A stretch of 64,000 nt of DNA. Source: Hyphomonas polymorpha PS728. GTDB taxonomy: Bacteria; Pseudomonadota; Alphaproteobacteria; Caulobacterales; Hyphomonadaceae. Position 1 is the stretch's first letter, and each line of letters begins with the position of its first letter. The stretch spans positions 1 to 64,000 of the forward strand of contig NZ_ARYM01000015.1 of NCBI RefSeq assembly GCF_000685315.1, given 5' to 3'. The position numbers were made by a program, and so were the translations under genes. Below are positions 34,232 to 43,266 of this stretch, in pieces. The notes beneath the pieces were generated by a model. It was not told where the DNA came from. It was given only the letters and a program-made list of their open reading frames with translations, and ran no database searches.

Positions 34232-35302
34232 ATGGCTGACTTTCTGATCCGTCGCGGCAATCTGCGCGACACAAGCTGGACCGAAACGCCTGCGGCTCCG
34301 CTCGCTGACGGCCAGGCCCGCCTGAAGGTCGATGCCTTCGCGCTCACCGCAAACAACGTCACCTATGCCACGTTTGGCGAGGCGATGGGCTATTGGAGTT
34401 TCTTCCCTGCCGCCGATCCGGCCTTTGGCCGCGTGCCGGTCTGGGGCTTTGCGACCGTGACCGAGTCGAAAGCCGAGGGCGTCGCGCCCGGCGCGCGGGT
34501 CTATGGCTACCTGCCGGTCTCCGAACAGTTCGACGTTTCACCTATCCGCGTCAGCGCGGCGAGCTTCATGGACGGCGCCGCCCACCGTCAGGGCCTCGCG
34601 CCGATCTACAACACCTACATCTTCAACGCCGCGGACCCCTCCTACGATCCCGCCTTCGAAGCCCAGCAGATGCTGTTCCGTCCGCTGTTCACCACCGGCT
34701 GGATGATCGATGACTGCCTGATGGAAACGGGCGCGGACATTCCCGAAACCGTCGTCATCTCCTCTGCCTCGTCGAAAACGGCCCTGGCGCTTGCCCATTG
34801 CCTGAAACAGCGGGGCGCCGTGGAAGCCATCGGCCTCACCTCACCGGCCAACAAGGCCTTTGTCGAAGCCTCCGGCCTCTATGCGCGCACCACCACCTAT
34901 GATGAAGTCGACAGCCTGCATGCCCGCGGCCTCACCGCATATGTGGATTTCCTTGGCCGCCCGGCGCTGACAGCCGATGTCCATCACGCCCTGAAAGACC
35001 GGCTGGTGCGCAGCCTGGTGATTGGCGTGACAGATTGGGAAGGCAATCGCGCGCCGGTGGAGGCGCCCGGCCCCCAGCCGGAATTCTTCTTTGTACCAAC
35101 ATATGCCGCCGAGCGTGCCAAGGCGCTGGGGGCGGATGAACTCAATGCGCGGACGGGCAAATCTCTGGCGGGTTTCTATGCTGCCTCGTCAAAATACCTG
35201 ACGCCGGAACATCAGAAGGGCCGCGCCGCCATCGAGACAGCCTGGCGCCAGACGCTGGACGCCAAGGTCTCCCCGTCGACCGGCCTGATCCTCAGCTTCT
35301 GA
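34232..35302 (+). CDS. DUF2855 family protein
   Basis: A 356-residue protein resembling a medium-chain reductase fold in layout: an N-terminal beta-rich part (DTSWTETPAAPLADGQARLKV), a WGFATV segment, then a Rossmann-like half with VVISSASSKTALALAHCL. The conserved FRPLFTTGWMIDD segment and the C-terminal region match DUF2855 as I know it. The enzyme activity is not established. Its place behind two P450 genes and a crotonase gene suggests a step in the same catabolic route. It converges on the OmpA-like gene with a four-base gap. Confidence 0.8.
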   Translation: MADFLIRRGNLRDTSWTETPAAPLADGQARLKVDAFALTANNVTYATFGEAMGYWSFFPAADPAFGRVPVWGFATVTESKAEGVAPGARVYGYLPVSEQFDVSPIRVSAASFMDGAAHRQGLAPIYNTYIFNAADPSYDPAFEAQQMLFRPLFTTGWMIDDCLMETGADIPETVVISSASSKTALALAHCLKQRGAVEAIGLTSPANKAFVEASGLYARTTTYDEVDSLHARGLTAYVDFLGRPALTADVHHALKDRLVRSLVIGVTDWEGNRAPVEAPGPQPEFFFVPTYAAERAKALGADELNARTGKSLAGFYAASSKYLTPEHQKGRAAIETAWRQTLDAKVSPSTGLILSF

Positions 35303-35306
35303 GGCT

Positions 35307-36158
35307 TCAGCGCGGCTTTACCGTGAACTCGGTCCGGCGATTGCGGGCATGCGCCTCAGCCGTCGAACCTGTGTCGATCGGGCGGCTTTCGCCATAGCCC
35401 ACCGCTTTCAGCGTCTCTTCGGGCAGCCCCTTGCCGATCAGATAGGCGCGCAGGGCATCGGCCCGCTCTTGCGAGACGCGCAAATTATAGTCGTCCGCGC
35501 CGCGTGTATCCGTATGCGTACCAATCTCGATCCCGAAGGCCCGGCAGAGCATGGCAACCCCGCCCAGCGCATCAACCAGCGGCAGGCTGACCGGGGAGAT
35601 ATTGGCATTGCCGGTGCCAAACTGAATGACCCGGTCCCTGGAGGTCGCATTGAACGCCGCCTGACAGCTTTCCGCCGTGGTCAATTGACCCGCCAGCGCC
35701 GCCAGCGGCACGCCGAGGCCCTCTTCGCCGCCCTCAACTGAAATGCCATCCACGACCAGCATCCCGGCAGCCCCCGCGCGCGGATGCCCCTCAATGGCGG
35801 CCAATCCGGCAGCAAGGCCCTGCGCCTTGGCGCCGGCGTCCGGCGCTGAGCCGGTCACCACGGCCACCTGATCGCGCATGGTGATGCCAAGCCAGTCAAT
35901 TCCTGCGGCCTGCAGCCCTGTCTGAATTTCCTGCGCCCAGAGCGCCGGATTATTGGCGGCAAGTTCCGGCGGCGTTGTGCTCACCAGCAGGCGGCCATCC
36001 CGCATCTCATACATCCCGTCCGCAATCGGCACACATTCGTCTCCGCCCGCCGTTGAGGCGGCTGGGGCCGCCGCACGGGTAGAAGCAGGGGCCGTGTCGC
36101 TACAGGCGCCCAGCGTCAGAAACGCGGCCGAAACAAGCAGGCAGGAGCGGATAGCCAT
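35307..36158 (-). CDS. OmpA-family lipoprotein
   Basis: The ATG at 36158 starts a lipoprotein signal peptide (MAIRSCLLVSAAFLTLGACS, Cys in the lipobox). A longer upstream frame is unlikely. The 283-residue product has a central region with repeated BON-like strands and a C-terminal OmpA peptidoglycan-binding domain: GIEIGTHTDTRGADDYNLRVSQERADAL and VGYGESRPI. It would anchor the outer membrane to the cell wall. A gap of ~110 bases separates it from the amidohydrolase gene upstream on the same strand. Confidence 0.85.
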   Translation of the reverse strand: MAIRSCLLVSAAFLTLGACSDTAPASTRAAAPAASTAGGDECVPIADGMYEMRDGRLLVSTTPPELAANNPALWAQEIQTGLQAAGIDWLGITMRDQVAVVTGSAPDAGAKAQGLAAGLAAIEGHPRAGAAGMLVVDGISVEGGEEGLGVPLAALAGQLTTAESCQAAFNATSRDRVIQFGTGNANISPVSLPLVDALGGVAMLCRAFGIEIGTHTDTRGADDYNLRVSQERADALRAYLIGKGLPEETLKAVGYGESRPIDTGSTAEAHARNRRTEFTVKPR

Positions 36159-36270
36159 GACTTTCCTCACAGGGGTAACGCCGGCGCAGGCAGGATTTAC
36201 CATCATAAATGCATAAGCGGTGCAGCCCCCGCCGTCAAAGCGGGAGGCCGCGTCCCTGTCGCCCTGCAAA

Positions 36271-37548
36271 TTACTTGCCGGACTTGTAGACCTCTCCGCC
36301 CTTCATCACGAACTCGACCGCCTCAAGCACGCGGATGTCTTTCAGCGGGTCTTTGGTCACCGCAATCAGGTCGGCATATTTGCCCGGCTCCAGCGTGCCG
36401 ATGTCCTTGGCCATTTCAAGGTGCTCGGACGCCACGACCGTCGCTGACCGGATGGCTTCTTCGGGCGTGAACCCAGCCTCAACCATCAGCGCAAATTCCC
36501 GGGCATTGTCCCCATGGCGCGAGACGCCGGTATCGGTGCCAAAGGCCACCGCCACACCGCCCTCATGCGCCCGGCGCAGCATCTCCAGCATCAACGGCCC
36601 AACCTGCGCCGCCTTGGCCCGTGACGGCGCCGGCAGCCAGGGTTCATTCGTCCAGCCGGTCACCGTCGCCCCTGCCAGCACGGTGGGCACCAGAATGGCG
36701 CCGCTTTGCTTGAACAGCGCAATAGACTCGGCATCCAGGTACGTGCCGTGCTCGATGGAATCGATGCCGGCGCGCAGCGCCGCATCTACCCCGCTCTTGC
36801 CATGGGCATGCGCGGTCACCTTGCGGCCCATCTTGTGAGCGGCGTCCACGATGGCGGCCAGCTCCTCATCGGTGAATTGCTGTTCCAGCCCCGCAGCGGT
36901 GTTGGACAACACTCCGCCGGTCGCGGTGATCTTGATGAGATCGGCGCCTTCCTTGATCTGCTGGCGCACGGCCCGGCGGCAATCATCAGCGCCGTTGCAG
37001 ATGCTGCTGCCCGTGAAGGCTGCCATCACGCGCGAGGAATAGCCGTTGATGTCCCCATGCCCGCCGGTGATCGCGACGCTGCTTCCGGAGGCACGCATAC
37101 GCGGGCCCGGCACAGCGCCGCGCGCAATGGCGTCGCGCAGGCCGAAAATGGAATCGTTGGGCGCGCCCACATCCTGAACCGTGGTGAACCCCGCCTTCAG
37201 CGTTACCAGTGCAAAGGCAGCGCCATCAAAAGCGGTGTCGACCTCGGAATCCTCGAAATCCTTGATGCGCCCGCCCGGCCCGTTCTCGCTGGTGATGTGC
37301 ACATGGCTGTCGATCAGCCCCGGCAGCACATAGGCGTCTCGCAGATTGATCACCGTATAGTTCTTCGGCGTCGAATAGCCGGCCGTGATCGACACGATGC
37401 GGCCATCTTCAACCAGGATTGTCTGGCGGGTCAGATAGCCTTCGCCCGGCTTGGCGAGCACATGGCCGGCATGGATGACGGCATCCTCGGCGATAGCCGG
37501 GGCTGACAGGGTGAGCGCGCCGAGCGCGGCGGCAATCAGTTTCTTCAC
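36271..37548 (-). CDS. Secreted metal-dependent amidohydrolase
   Basis: A 425-residue protein with a signal peptide (MKKLIAAALGALTLSAPAIA). Metal ligands of the amidohydrolase fold are visible: LIDSHVHITSE (HxH), KVTAHAHGKSGVDAALRAGIDSIEHGT (two histidines) and the aspartate in AFGTDTGVSRHGDN. The C-terminal LEPGKYADLIAV is typical of imidazolonepropionase/prolidase-like enzymes. It is presumably a periplasmic peptidase or amidase, and the substrate is unknown. No operon partners overlap. Confidence 0.9.
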   Translation of the reverse strand: MKKLIAAALGALTLSAPAIAEDAVIHAGHVLAKPGEGYLTRQTILVEDGRIVSITAGYSTPKNYTVINLRDAYVLPGLIDSHVHITSENGPGGRIKDFEDSEVDTAFDGAAFALVTLKAGFTTVQDVGAPNDSIFGLRDAIARGAVPGPRMRASGSSVAITGGHGDINGYSSRVMAAFTGSSICNGADDCRRAVRQQIKEGADLIKITATGGVLSNTAAGLEQQFTDEELAAIVDAAHKMGRKVTAHAHGKSGVDAALRAGIDSIEHGTYLDAESIALFKQSGAILVPTVLAGATVTGWTNEPWLPAPSRAKAAQVGPLMLEMLRRAHEGGVAVAFGTDTGVSRHGDNAREFALMVEAGFTPEEAIRSATVVASEHLEMAKDIGTLEPGKYADLIAVTKDPLKDIRVLEAVEFVMKGGEVYKSGK

Positions 37549-37619
37549 GGGTAATCCCTCCCAGAGATATCGCGCGCAGGGTAGCGCCCCTTACCGTCGA
37601 TGCAATCGCCCCCGATACG

Positions 37620-38528
37620 TCAGGCGAGGCGTTCCTTGGGATATTCGGGATAGCTCGCCTTCATCACGCCGTGATTGAGCAGCATCTCGGCCACCTGCTT
37701 CTGGCCGGAGGCATCAAAGATGCGCGTGCGGATCCAGTAATTCTCCACCCGCCGCGATTCTGAAAGCGCCACGACCTCCCGCCGCAGCACATATTCCTCG
37801 CCCACGAAAAGCGGTCCCTCGATCATCCGGATTTCCAGATCGGCAAACAGGCCAATGCTCGGATGTTTCACCGGGAAGCGGGCGCCATGGCTGGAATAGT
37901 TGGCCAGCACGCTGACCATTTCGAGCGGCACCACCGGACGCCCCCAGGGCGAGGCGCCGGCATCCGAATACATCGGGTCATTCTCGGTGATCACGGCCAG
38001 CTTCTCTGCCAGCGAGAAGGGATAGAGATCGCCCATATTCTGATCCGGCCCCATCCGCACACGTTCTTCGGCGGCGCCCTGCAGGCCAACCTTCATGTCC
38101 GCCAGGATGACGAGATCGCTCGCGGGGCGCAGCGCCTTCATCCGCGCCTCCAGCAGTGTCTCGCCATGGTCCGGGCCCAGCGTGGCACTGGCTTCCAGCA
38201 CGGGCGTGCCATCTTCCTTGAAGGCCCGCGCCGCCGTGCGCGTGGCGCCCGGCGCAGGCTTGTCAATCTCGGCACGGACTTTCTCGCCATCGAACACCAT
38301 GTTGAGGAAATGGCAGGAGAAGCAACCGCGTTCAAACCAGTCCTTGCCCCAGACGTCCGCCAGCAACGGCACGAATTGCTGGAAATGTGTCGGCCCTTCG
38401 ATAGGCCCCGCCTTGATGCCAAGGCGCGCGGCTTCTGCGTCATCATGCAGGGATTTGTGGCCACCATATTTCTGCTCGGTCAGCATATTGACGGGGCTGC
38501 GCAGCGGGCCTTTGAGAATTTCGGTCAT
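37620..38528 (-). CDS. Putative hotdog-fold/MaoC-like protein
   Basis: The ATG at 38528 (GGGAGATG upstream) gives 302 residues. The chain has two half-length segments of hotdog-like appearance. The N-terminal one is preceded by HDDAEAARLGIKAGPIEGPTHFQQF, which resembles the hydratase-type motif of MaoC proteins; the later part has LFVGEEYVLRREVVAL and VENYWIRTRIFDASG. I assign the superfamily only tentatively. It is the last gene of a minus-strand group with an MFS transporter gene and an APH-like kinase gene, so it may act on an imported acyl or thioester compound. Confidence 0.6.
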   Translation of the reverse strand: MTEILKGPLRSPVNMLTEQKYGGHKSLHDDAEAARLGIKAGPIEGPTHFQQFVPLLADVWGKDWFERGCFSCHFLNMVFDGEKVRAEIDKPAPGATRTAARAFKEDGTPVLEASATLGPDHGETLLEARMKALRPASDLVILADMKVGLQGAAEERVRMGPDQNMGDLYPFSLAEKLAVITENDPMYSDAGASPWGRPVVPLEMVSVLANYSSHGARFPVKHPSIGLFADLEIRMIEGPLFVGEEYVLRREVVALSESRRVENYWIRTRIFDASGQKQVAEMLLNHGVMKASYPEYPKERLA

Positions 38529-38572
38529 AACATCTCCCTTTTGATCGATCCTGCCATGTTCAGGCGGCGGGG

Positions 38573-39802
38573 TCACGTCTTGCCGCGCCCCATGAAACGC
38601 ATACTCAGAAAGGACAGCGTCACCAGCAAGGCTGAGAGGATCAGTGCCAGCCGCGTTGTCCCATCCCAACCCGCCTGCTCATACACAAAGGTTGCGCCCC
38701 AGCTGGCAAGTCCGCCGCCGATGAACATCAGCACGATATAGGCCGTCATCAGCCGGGTCCGCACGCCGGGCGACTGGCTCAGGAACGTCATCCGCCCCGT
38801 CACGTCAATCAGCGGGCCGACAACGTTCATCAGCGTCAGCGGGATGATCAGCAGCCAGAGGCTGTGCCCGAAAACTCCGAGGAGGCAGACACCGGCAAAC
38901 TGCACCAGAGAAATGAGGAAGCGCGCCTTCCGCGCGCCCACCCGGTCTGCCCAGGCGCCCAGCGGCGCGGTCGTCATCAGGTTCAGCAGCGCCAGCGCCG
39001 CCAGATAGCCGACCGTATCGGTGCCATAGCCCATCTCGGGGCTGGTGAGATGAAGCCCCAGCGTCAGCCACACGGACAGGAAAATACCAAAGCCGAGCCC
39101 CTGGATCACGCCGGAGAGCACCACTTCGGGATGGCGCCGCACAATCGGGATGACCGAGAGGACAAGGCCGAAATAATTCTCTGCCGGCCCTTCTGCAGCG
39201 GATTTCTCGCGCCCCTCCATGATCCGTGGAAGGAGCAGGGTGATCGCCAGCATGACACAGGCGGCGATATAGTAGACCGTTCTCCAGCCCAGATGCTCGC
39301 CCACCCAGCCAGCGCCCACACGGGCGATCAGGATGCCGGCAATCACTCCGGTTGTCAGCGTCGCTGTCACCTGGCCGAGACGCTGAGGCTCCACCCGCTT
39401 GGAGGCATAAGCAGGCAGCAGATAGGGAGTAATCGTCGAGAAGCCGAGGAAAGTCGATCCGGCCACGAACAGCCAGAAGCTGCCCGAAAAGGCCATCATC
39501 ATCAGCCCAAGGAACTGCCCGGCGGCAAACACGGTTGCCAGCTGACGGTTGCTGAACCGGTCGCCCAGCGGCAGCAGCACGAAAATCCCGACTGCAAGTG
39601 CAATCTGGTTCAGCGCGGGCACCAGACCGATGCCCGAAGGCGAAACGCCGAAATCCTTCGCCACAAGGGCGACGATCGGGTGGATGTAATAGGCGTTTGC
39701 CGTAACAACGGCGCTCGCCAGTGCCAGCAACAGCAAATCCCGGCGCGTCAGCAGCCGCCGGCCACCCTCAGGGGCCGGCGGGCTGGAAGGCTCAGGCCTC
39801 AC
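38573..39802 (-). CDS. MFS transporter, DHA1-like
   Basis: A 409-residue 12-helix transporter with the motif-A-type loop LLPLGDRFSNRQLATV between helices 2 and 3, and the motif-C-like TTGVIAGILIARVGAGWVGEH in helix 5, as found in drug/proton antiporters of the DHA1 group. The substrate is unknown. Its start overlaps the stop of the APH-like gene by four bases, indicating co-translation, and the hotdog-like gene follows 44 bases downstream. Confidence 0.88.
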   Translation of the reverse strand: MRPEPSSPPAPEGGRRLLTRRDLLLLALASAVVTANAYYIHPIVALVAKDFGVSPSGIGLVPALNQIALAVGIFVLLPLGDRFSNRQLATVFAAGQFLGLMMMAFSGSFWLFVAGSTFLGFSTITPYLLPAYASKRVEPQRLGQVTATLTTGVIAGILIARVGAGWVGEHLGWRTVYYIAACVMLAITLLLPRIMEGREKSAAEGPAENYFGLVLSVIPIVRRHPEVVLSGVIQGLGFGIFLSVWLTLGLHLTSPEMGYGTDTVGYLAALALLNLMTTAPLGAWADRVGARKARFLISLVQFAGVCLLGVFGHSLWLLIIPLTLMNVVGPLIDVTGRMTFLSQSPGVRTRLMTAYIVLMFIGGGLASWGATFVYEQAGWDGTTRLALILSALLVTLSFLSMRFMGRGKT

Positions 39803-40887
39803 CCCGGCATGCCGGCGCGGCGGGCATATTCATAAGCGAACCGTGCCAGCGGGACCACGCGGGCAGCATTCGACTCGGCATTCGCGCTGTTGGCAGTGCC
39901 GTCGCGCACGCGGCCGATGATCCCCTGAAGGATGCCGGCCAGACGAAAGGCATTGTAGGAGAAGTAATAGTCAAGCTCCGGCAGGCCCTTGCGGCCGGTA
40001 TGCTCGCAGTAAAGGCCCACATATTCTTCCATCGTCGGAATGCCCCAGGCCTTCAGGTCCGGGATCGCCATGATCGAGCCACGCGCCGAATCCCCCGGCG
40101 GCATCACCCAGTTCATCAGATGGTAGGAAAAATCCGCAATCGGATCACCCAGCGTCGACAGCTCCCAGTCGAGCACCGCGATCACCTTCGGCTCGGTCGG
40201 ATGCAGGATCATGTTGTCGAGGCGGTAGTCCCCGTGAACAATCGTCGTCGTGTCGCCCGGCGGGATGTTCGCCGGCAGCCATTCGATCAGCTTTTCCATC
40301 TCCGGAATGTGGATCGTCTCGGAGGCTTTATACTGTTTCGTCCAGCGGTGGATCTGGCGGGCAACATAGTCGCCCTCCTTGCCGAAGCCTTCGAGGCCCG
40401 CTTTCCGCCAGTCCACATTGTGCAGGTCGGCGAAGGTCTTCACCTTGGCTTCATAGATCGCCCGGCGCTCTGAGGGTTGATACTCCGGCAGCGTGCCATC
40501 CCACAGGATGCGGCCTTCCACGCAGTCCATCACATAGAATATCGTGCCGGTAACGCTCTCATCCAGGCACAGGCCGTAGGGGCGGGCCACCGGATAGCCG
40601 AGCGGATAGAGGGCGTTGATGATCGTGAACTCGCGGTCCACCGCATGTGCGCTCGGCAGCAGCTTGCCCGGCGGCTTGCGGCGCATCACGTATTTCTTCT
40701 TCGGCGTGATCAGCTGATAGGTCGGGTTGGACTGCCCCCCCTTGAACTGGCGCACCACCAGCGGGCCTTCATACCCCTCGACATTCGCTTCCATCCAGGC
40801 AGCCAGCTTGGCTTCGTCAAAACGATGCGACTCGGCGACTTCCTTGGTGCCGGAATACAGGTCTTGTGCGGTATCGCCCTCTGCCAT
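39799..40887 (-). CDS. APH-family phosphotransferase (ACAD10/11-type)
   Basis: The start at 40887 gives 362 residues; an upstream start at 40929 is possible. The kinase-like fold is shown by RQFKGGQSNPTYQLIT at the nucleotide loop, YVMRRKPPG with the ATP lysine, catalytic IVHGDYRLDNMILHP, and VIAVLDWELSTLGDPIADF. This close sequence type is the phosphotransferase family linked to acyl-CoA dehydrogenases and hydroxy-acyl-CoA breakdown. It leads a minus-strand group with an MFS transporter gene (ATGA overlap) and a hotdog-like protein gene. Confidence 0.87.
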   Translation of the reverse strand: MAEGDTAQDLYSGTKEVAESHRFDEAKLAAWMEANVEGYEGPLVVRQFKGGQSNPTYQLITPKKKYVMRRKPPGKLLPSAHAVDREFTIINALYPLGYPVARPYGLCLDESVTGTIFYVMDCVEGRILWDGTLPEYQPSERRAIYEAKVKTFADLHNVDWRKAGLEGFGKEGDYVARQIHRWTKQYKASETIHIPEMEKLIEWLPANIPPGDTTTIVHGDYRLDNMILHPTEPKVIAVLDWELSTLGDPIADFSYHLMNWVMPPGDSARGSIMAIPDLKAWGIPTMEEYVGLYCEHTGRKGLPELDYYFSYNAFRLAGILQGIIGRVRDGTANSANAESNAARVVPLARFAYEYARRAGMPG

Positions 40888-40992
40888 TTTGGTCTCTCTC
40901 AATTCTGCCGGATTCTGTATGGATACCATACAAGTCCGCGCCGTCCCGCCAAGACCTGCCGCCGCGTCGCGTCACCTTTTCAGGATACCAGG

Positions 40993-41592
40993 ATGAGAAC
41001 CGCATTCCGTTTTTGCGCCTTGATCTTTCTGATCTTTTCCAGCGCCGGGTTGAGCGCGCAGGCAAAAATGCTCGATCCGGACGGGCTCATACGCCCGGAA
41101 CTGCTGGAACGCGCCCTCGCTGCGATGGAAGCGCACGCCCGCGATGGCGGCAGCAGCGGAAAGCTGGTGATCGTCGATTATGGCCAGCATTCCAGCAAGA
41201 AGCGGCTGCATGTCATCGATCTGGCAACGGGCGCCGTCTCGGCCTATCGCGCCGCCCATGGCATGGGCACCGACAAGGATCATGACGGCTATCTCGACGG
41301 TTTCTCCAGCCTGCCCGGTTCACAGGCGAGCAGCGAAGGCACCTTCCGTTTCGCCGAGGAATATACCGGCAAGCATGGCCGGTCCTTCCGCCTAGATGGG
41401 CTGGACAAAACCAACAGCACCTCCCGTGAGCGGGCAATCGTCGTCCATGCCGCCGACTATGCAGAGCCCGCCTTCCTTACCCGCCATGGCAAGCTCGGCC
41501 GGTCGAACGGATGCATCGTGTTCTCGAAGGACGACCTGGCCGCGTTCGCAAACGAAGTGCCCGCAGGCACGCTGATCTTCGTCGGCAAATAA
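40993..41592 (+). CDS. L,D-transpeptidase-like murein enzyme
   Basis: The ATG at 40993 starts a signal peptide (MRTAFRFCALIFLIFSSAGLSAQA) and gives 199 residues. The catalytic region reads IVVHAADYAEPAFL and then GKLGRSNGCIVFSKDDL, with His and the SxGC cysteine of the YkuD-related L,D-transpeptidase catalytic family. The upstream part has LVIVDYGQHSSKKRLHVIDL. It should act on peptidoglycan in the periplasm. No tandem partner; DUF3297 follows 51 bases later. Confidence 0.85.
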   Translation: MRTAFRFCALIFLIFSSAGLSAQAKMLDPDGLIRPELLERALAAMEAHARDGGSSGKLVIVDYGQHSSKKRLHVIDLATGAVSAYRAAHGMGTDKDHDGYLDGFSSLPGSQASSEGTFRFAEEYTGKHGRSFRLDGLDKTNSTSRERAIVVHAADYAEPAFLTRHGKLGRSNGCIVFSKDDLAAFANEVPAGTLIFVGK

Positions 41593-41643
41593 CGCCGCCT
41601 ATTTTGCTTGATCCGCCCCGCCCGAGGCGGCTAAACCCCGGCC

Positions 41644-41895
41644 ATGACCGATACACCTCCCGACCGTCTCTCGATCTATCCCAACAGCCCGTACTACGAC
41701 TATGACGTGCTGGTGCGCGGCATTGGCGTGCGCTTTCGCGGTGAAGAGAAATCCACCGTCGAGGAGTATTGCATCTCCGAGGGCTGGATAAAGGTGTCCG
41801 CCGGCAAGGCTGTGGACCGCAAGGGCCGGCCGATGCAGCTGACCCTGAAGGGGCCGGTCGAGGTCTGGTTCAAGGACGAGGAAGCCCAGGGCTAA
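41644..41895 (+). CDS. DUF3297 family protein
   Basis: An 83-residue protein that fits DUF3297 over its length: DRLSIYPNSPYYDYDVLVRGIGVRF, NVEEYC-like VEEYCISEGWIKV and GRPMQLTLKGPVEVWF. It is a cytoplasmic protein of unknown function found in many Proteobacteria. Its 3' end overlaps the convergent tetR gene by four bases. Confidence 0.88.
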   Translation: MTDTPPDRLSIYPNSPYYDYDVLVRGIGVRFRGEEKSTVEEYCISEGWIKVSAGKAVDRKGRPMQLTLKGPVEVWFKDEEAQG

Positions 41896-42554
41896 GCCGG
41901 TTCCGGCCCCAGCATATCCTCGCAATGCGCCTTATGCTGCGCGCGGATCTGTTCCAGGGCCTTGTGGATCATCGCCCGGTTCTTGTCATACATCAGTTCC
42001 AGCGTGATGCCGCGCAGCGTCAGGATCAGCACGCGGGCATGCACCATGGCCGCCTCAACATCCTTCACCCCGGCAGCAATCGCCGTGGCGCATGTATCCT
42101 GGTCAATCTCCGCTTCGACCCGCATACCGATGGGCCGCAATGCCTCTCCCAGCGCGGCGTCCCACCGCGAGGCCAGCAGCGCCTCGGTAATGGCGGCGCC
42201 CTCGGGAATGTTCTGGGACTCCCAGAACAGGTCGCACATCGCCCGGTACCGGGCCACCGGATTGGGTAAGGCGCGCATCAGCTCTCGCGTATGCTCCATC
42301 ATCTGGTCCATCGCCGCCTCAACCGCGCCGGTAATCAGCGCGATCCGCGTCGGGAACTGGTGCAGCACTGACCCCCGGCTGACGCCCGCCCGCTCCATCA
42401 CCGTTTCGATGGAGGTGGCGGCATAGCCCCGCTCACACAGGCATTCGATGGCCGCAGTGATCAGCTGCCGGCGCGTTTCTTCGCCCCGCCGCGTTCGCCG
42501 GGGGCGTGCCGCCAGCGTATGCGGCAGCGGATCGCTCCTGTCGTTCATACCCAT
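41892..42554 (-). CDS. TetR-family transcriptional repressor
   Basis: The ATG at 42554 is preceded by GGGGAG; ATG 42548 and GTG 42572 are alternatives. The product is ~220 residues. After a basic tail (RPRRTRRGEETRRQLI) comes the TetR helix-turn-helix: CLCERGYAATSIETVMERAGVSRGSVLHQFPTR at about residues 36-70. The C-terminal ligand domain resembles no family I can name. It is transcribed away from a cupin-SDR-MDR operon, and a perfect palindrome lies between the two, so it very likely represses that operon and itself. Confidence 0.93.
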   Translation of the reverse strand: MGMNDRSDPLPHTLAARPRRTRRGEETRRQLITAAIECLCERGYAATSIETVMERAGVSRGSVLHQFPTRIALITGAVEAAMDQMMEHTRELMRALPNPVARYRAMCDLFWESQNIPEGAAITEALLASRWDAALGEALRPIGMRVEAEIDQDTCATAIAAGVKDVEAAMVHARVLILTLRGITLELMYDKNRAMIHKALEQIRAQHKAHCEDMLGPEPA

Positions 42555-42600
42555 CAAGACTGCGCTCCCCACTCGTCATCCTGGCTATCCGGCTCGAAAA

Positions 42601-42616
42601 TAGTCAACATTGACTA
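42601..42616. promoter_or_regulatory. TetR operator candidate
   Basis: TAGTCAACATTGACTA is a perfect inverted repeat of 7-bp arms around CA in the 167-base divergent region between the tetR and cupin genes. Flanking A/T runs (AAAA before, CTTTT after) extend the symmetry. Position and form fit a TetR-type operator controlling both directions. Confidence 0.65.
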
Positions 42617-42721
42617 CTTTTCTAACCATGATACTAATTTTCCAGCTTGCCGCGTTGCCGGGCGCGGCGCCAGAGGCTTTTCGAAGCCATAACAAGAAAT
42701 CATCCGGCACGGGAGGAACAC

Positions 42722-43255
42722 ATGACCACAACTGCCGCGACGGAACCGTCTGCCAATACGGCCGGTATGGAAATTTTCCGCTTTGCCTCTGCGCCCACGC
42801 TGGACGAGACAGGCCATATGGAAGTGGCCGATCTCAATGAAGACATGCAGGCTGGCATCGGCGGCGCGCTGGAAGCAGGCTTTGCTGAAGGCAACGTGGT
42901 GAAAACCCTCTTTTCCCGCCCCGGCTTCAGCCTCACCTATGCCTGGTTCAAGAGCGGCTTCCCGCTTCCTCTGCACACGCACAATGCCGATTGCCTCTAT
43001 TATATCGTCGCCGGCACGCTGCAGCTCGGAACGGAAAAGCTCGGCAAGGGTGACGGCTTCTTCATCGGCAAGGACAAAGCCTATCGCTACACACCCGGCC
43101 CGGAAGGCGTCGAGGTGCTGGAATTCCGCAGCGAAGAGAATTTCGACATCAAGTTCCTGGCCAAGACGCTGCCCGCCTGGGCGAAGATCACCGATGTGAT
43201 CAAGGAGCGCCGCCCGGCCTGGGCCACCGAAGCCCCGCCCAGCAGCGCGCAATAG
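42722..43255 (+). CDS. Cupin-domain protein
   Basis: GGGAGGAA precedes the ATG at 42722; the product has 177 residues. The single cupin barrel shows the metal-ligand first motif in PLPLHTHNADCLYYIVAGTL (HxH with the Glu replaced by Asp/Cys surroundings) and the second half in GDGFFIGKDKAYRYTPGPEG. It may be a small dioxygenase, isomerase or binding protein. It leads a plus-strand operon with an SDR dehydrogenase and a medium-chain dehydrogenase under a TetR repressor. Confidence 0.88.
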   Translation: MTTTAATEPSANTAGMEIFRFASAPTLDETGHMEVADLNEDMQAGIGGALEAGFAEGNVVKTLFSRPGFSLTYAWFKSGFPLPLHTHNADCLYYIVAGTLQLGTEKLGKGDGFFIGKDKAYRYTPGPEGVEVLEFRSEENFDIKFLAKTLPAWAKITDVIKERRPAWATEAPPSSAQ

Positions 43256-43266
43256 GCGAGCCTCGC

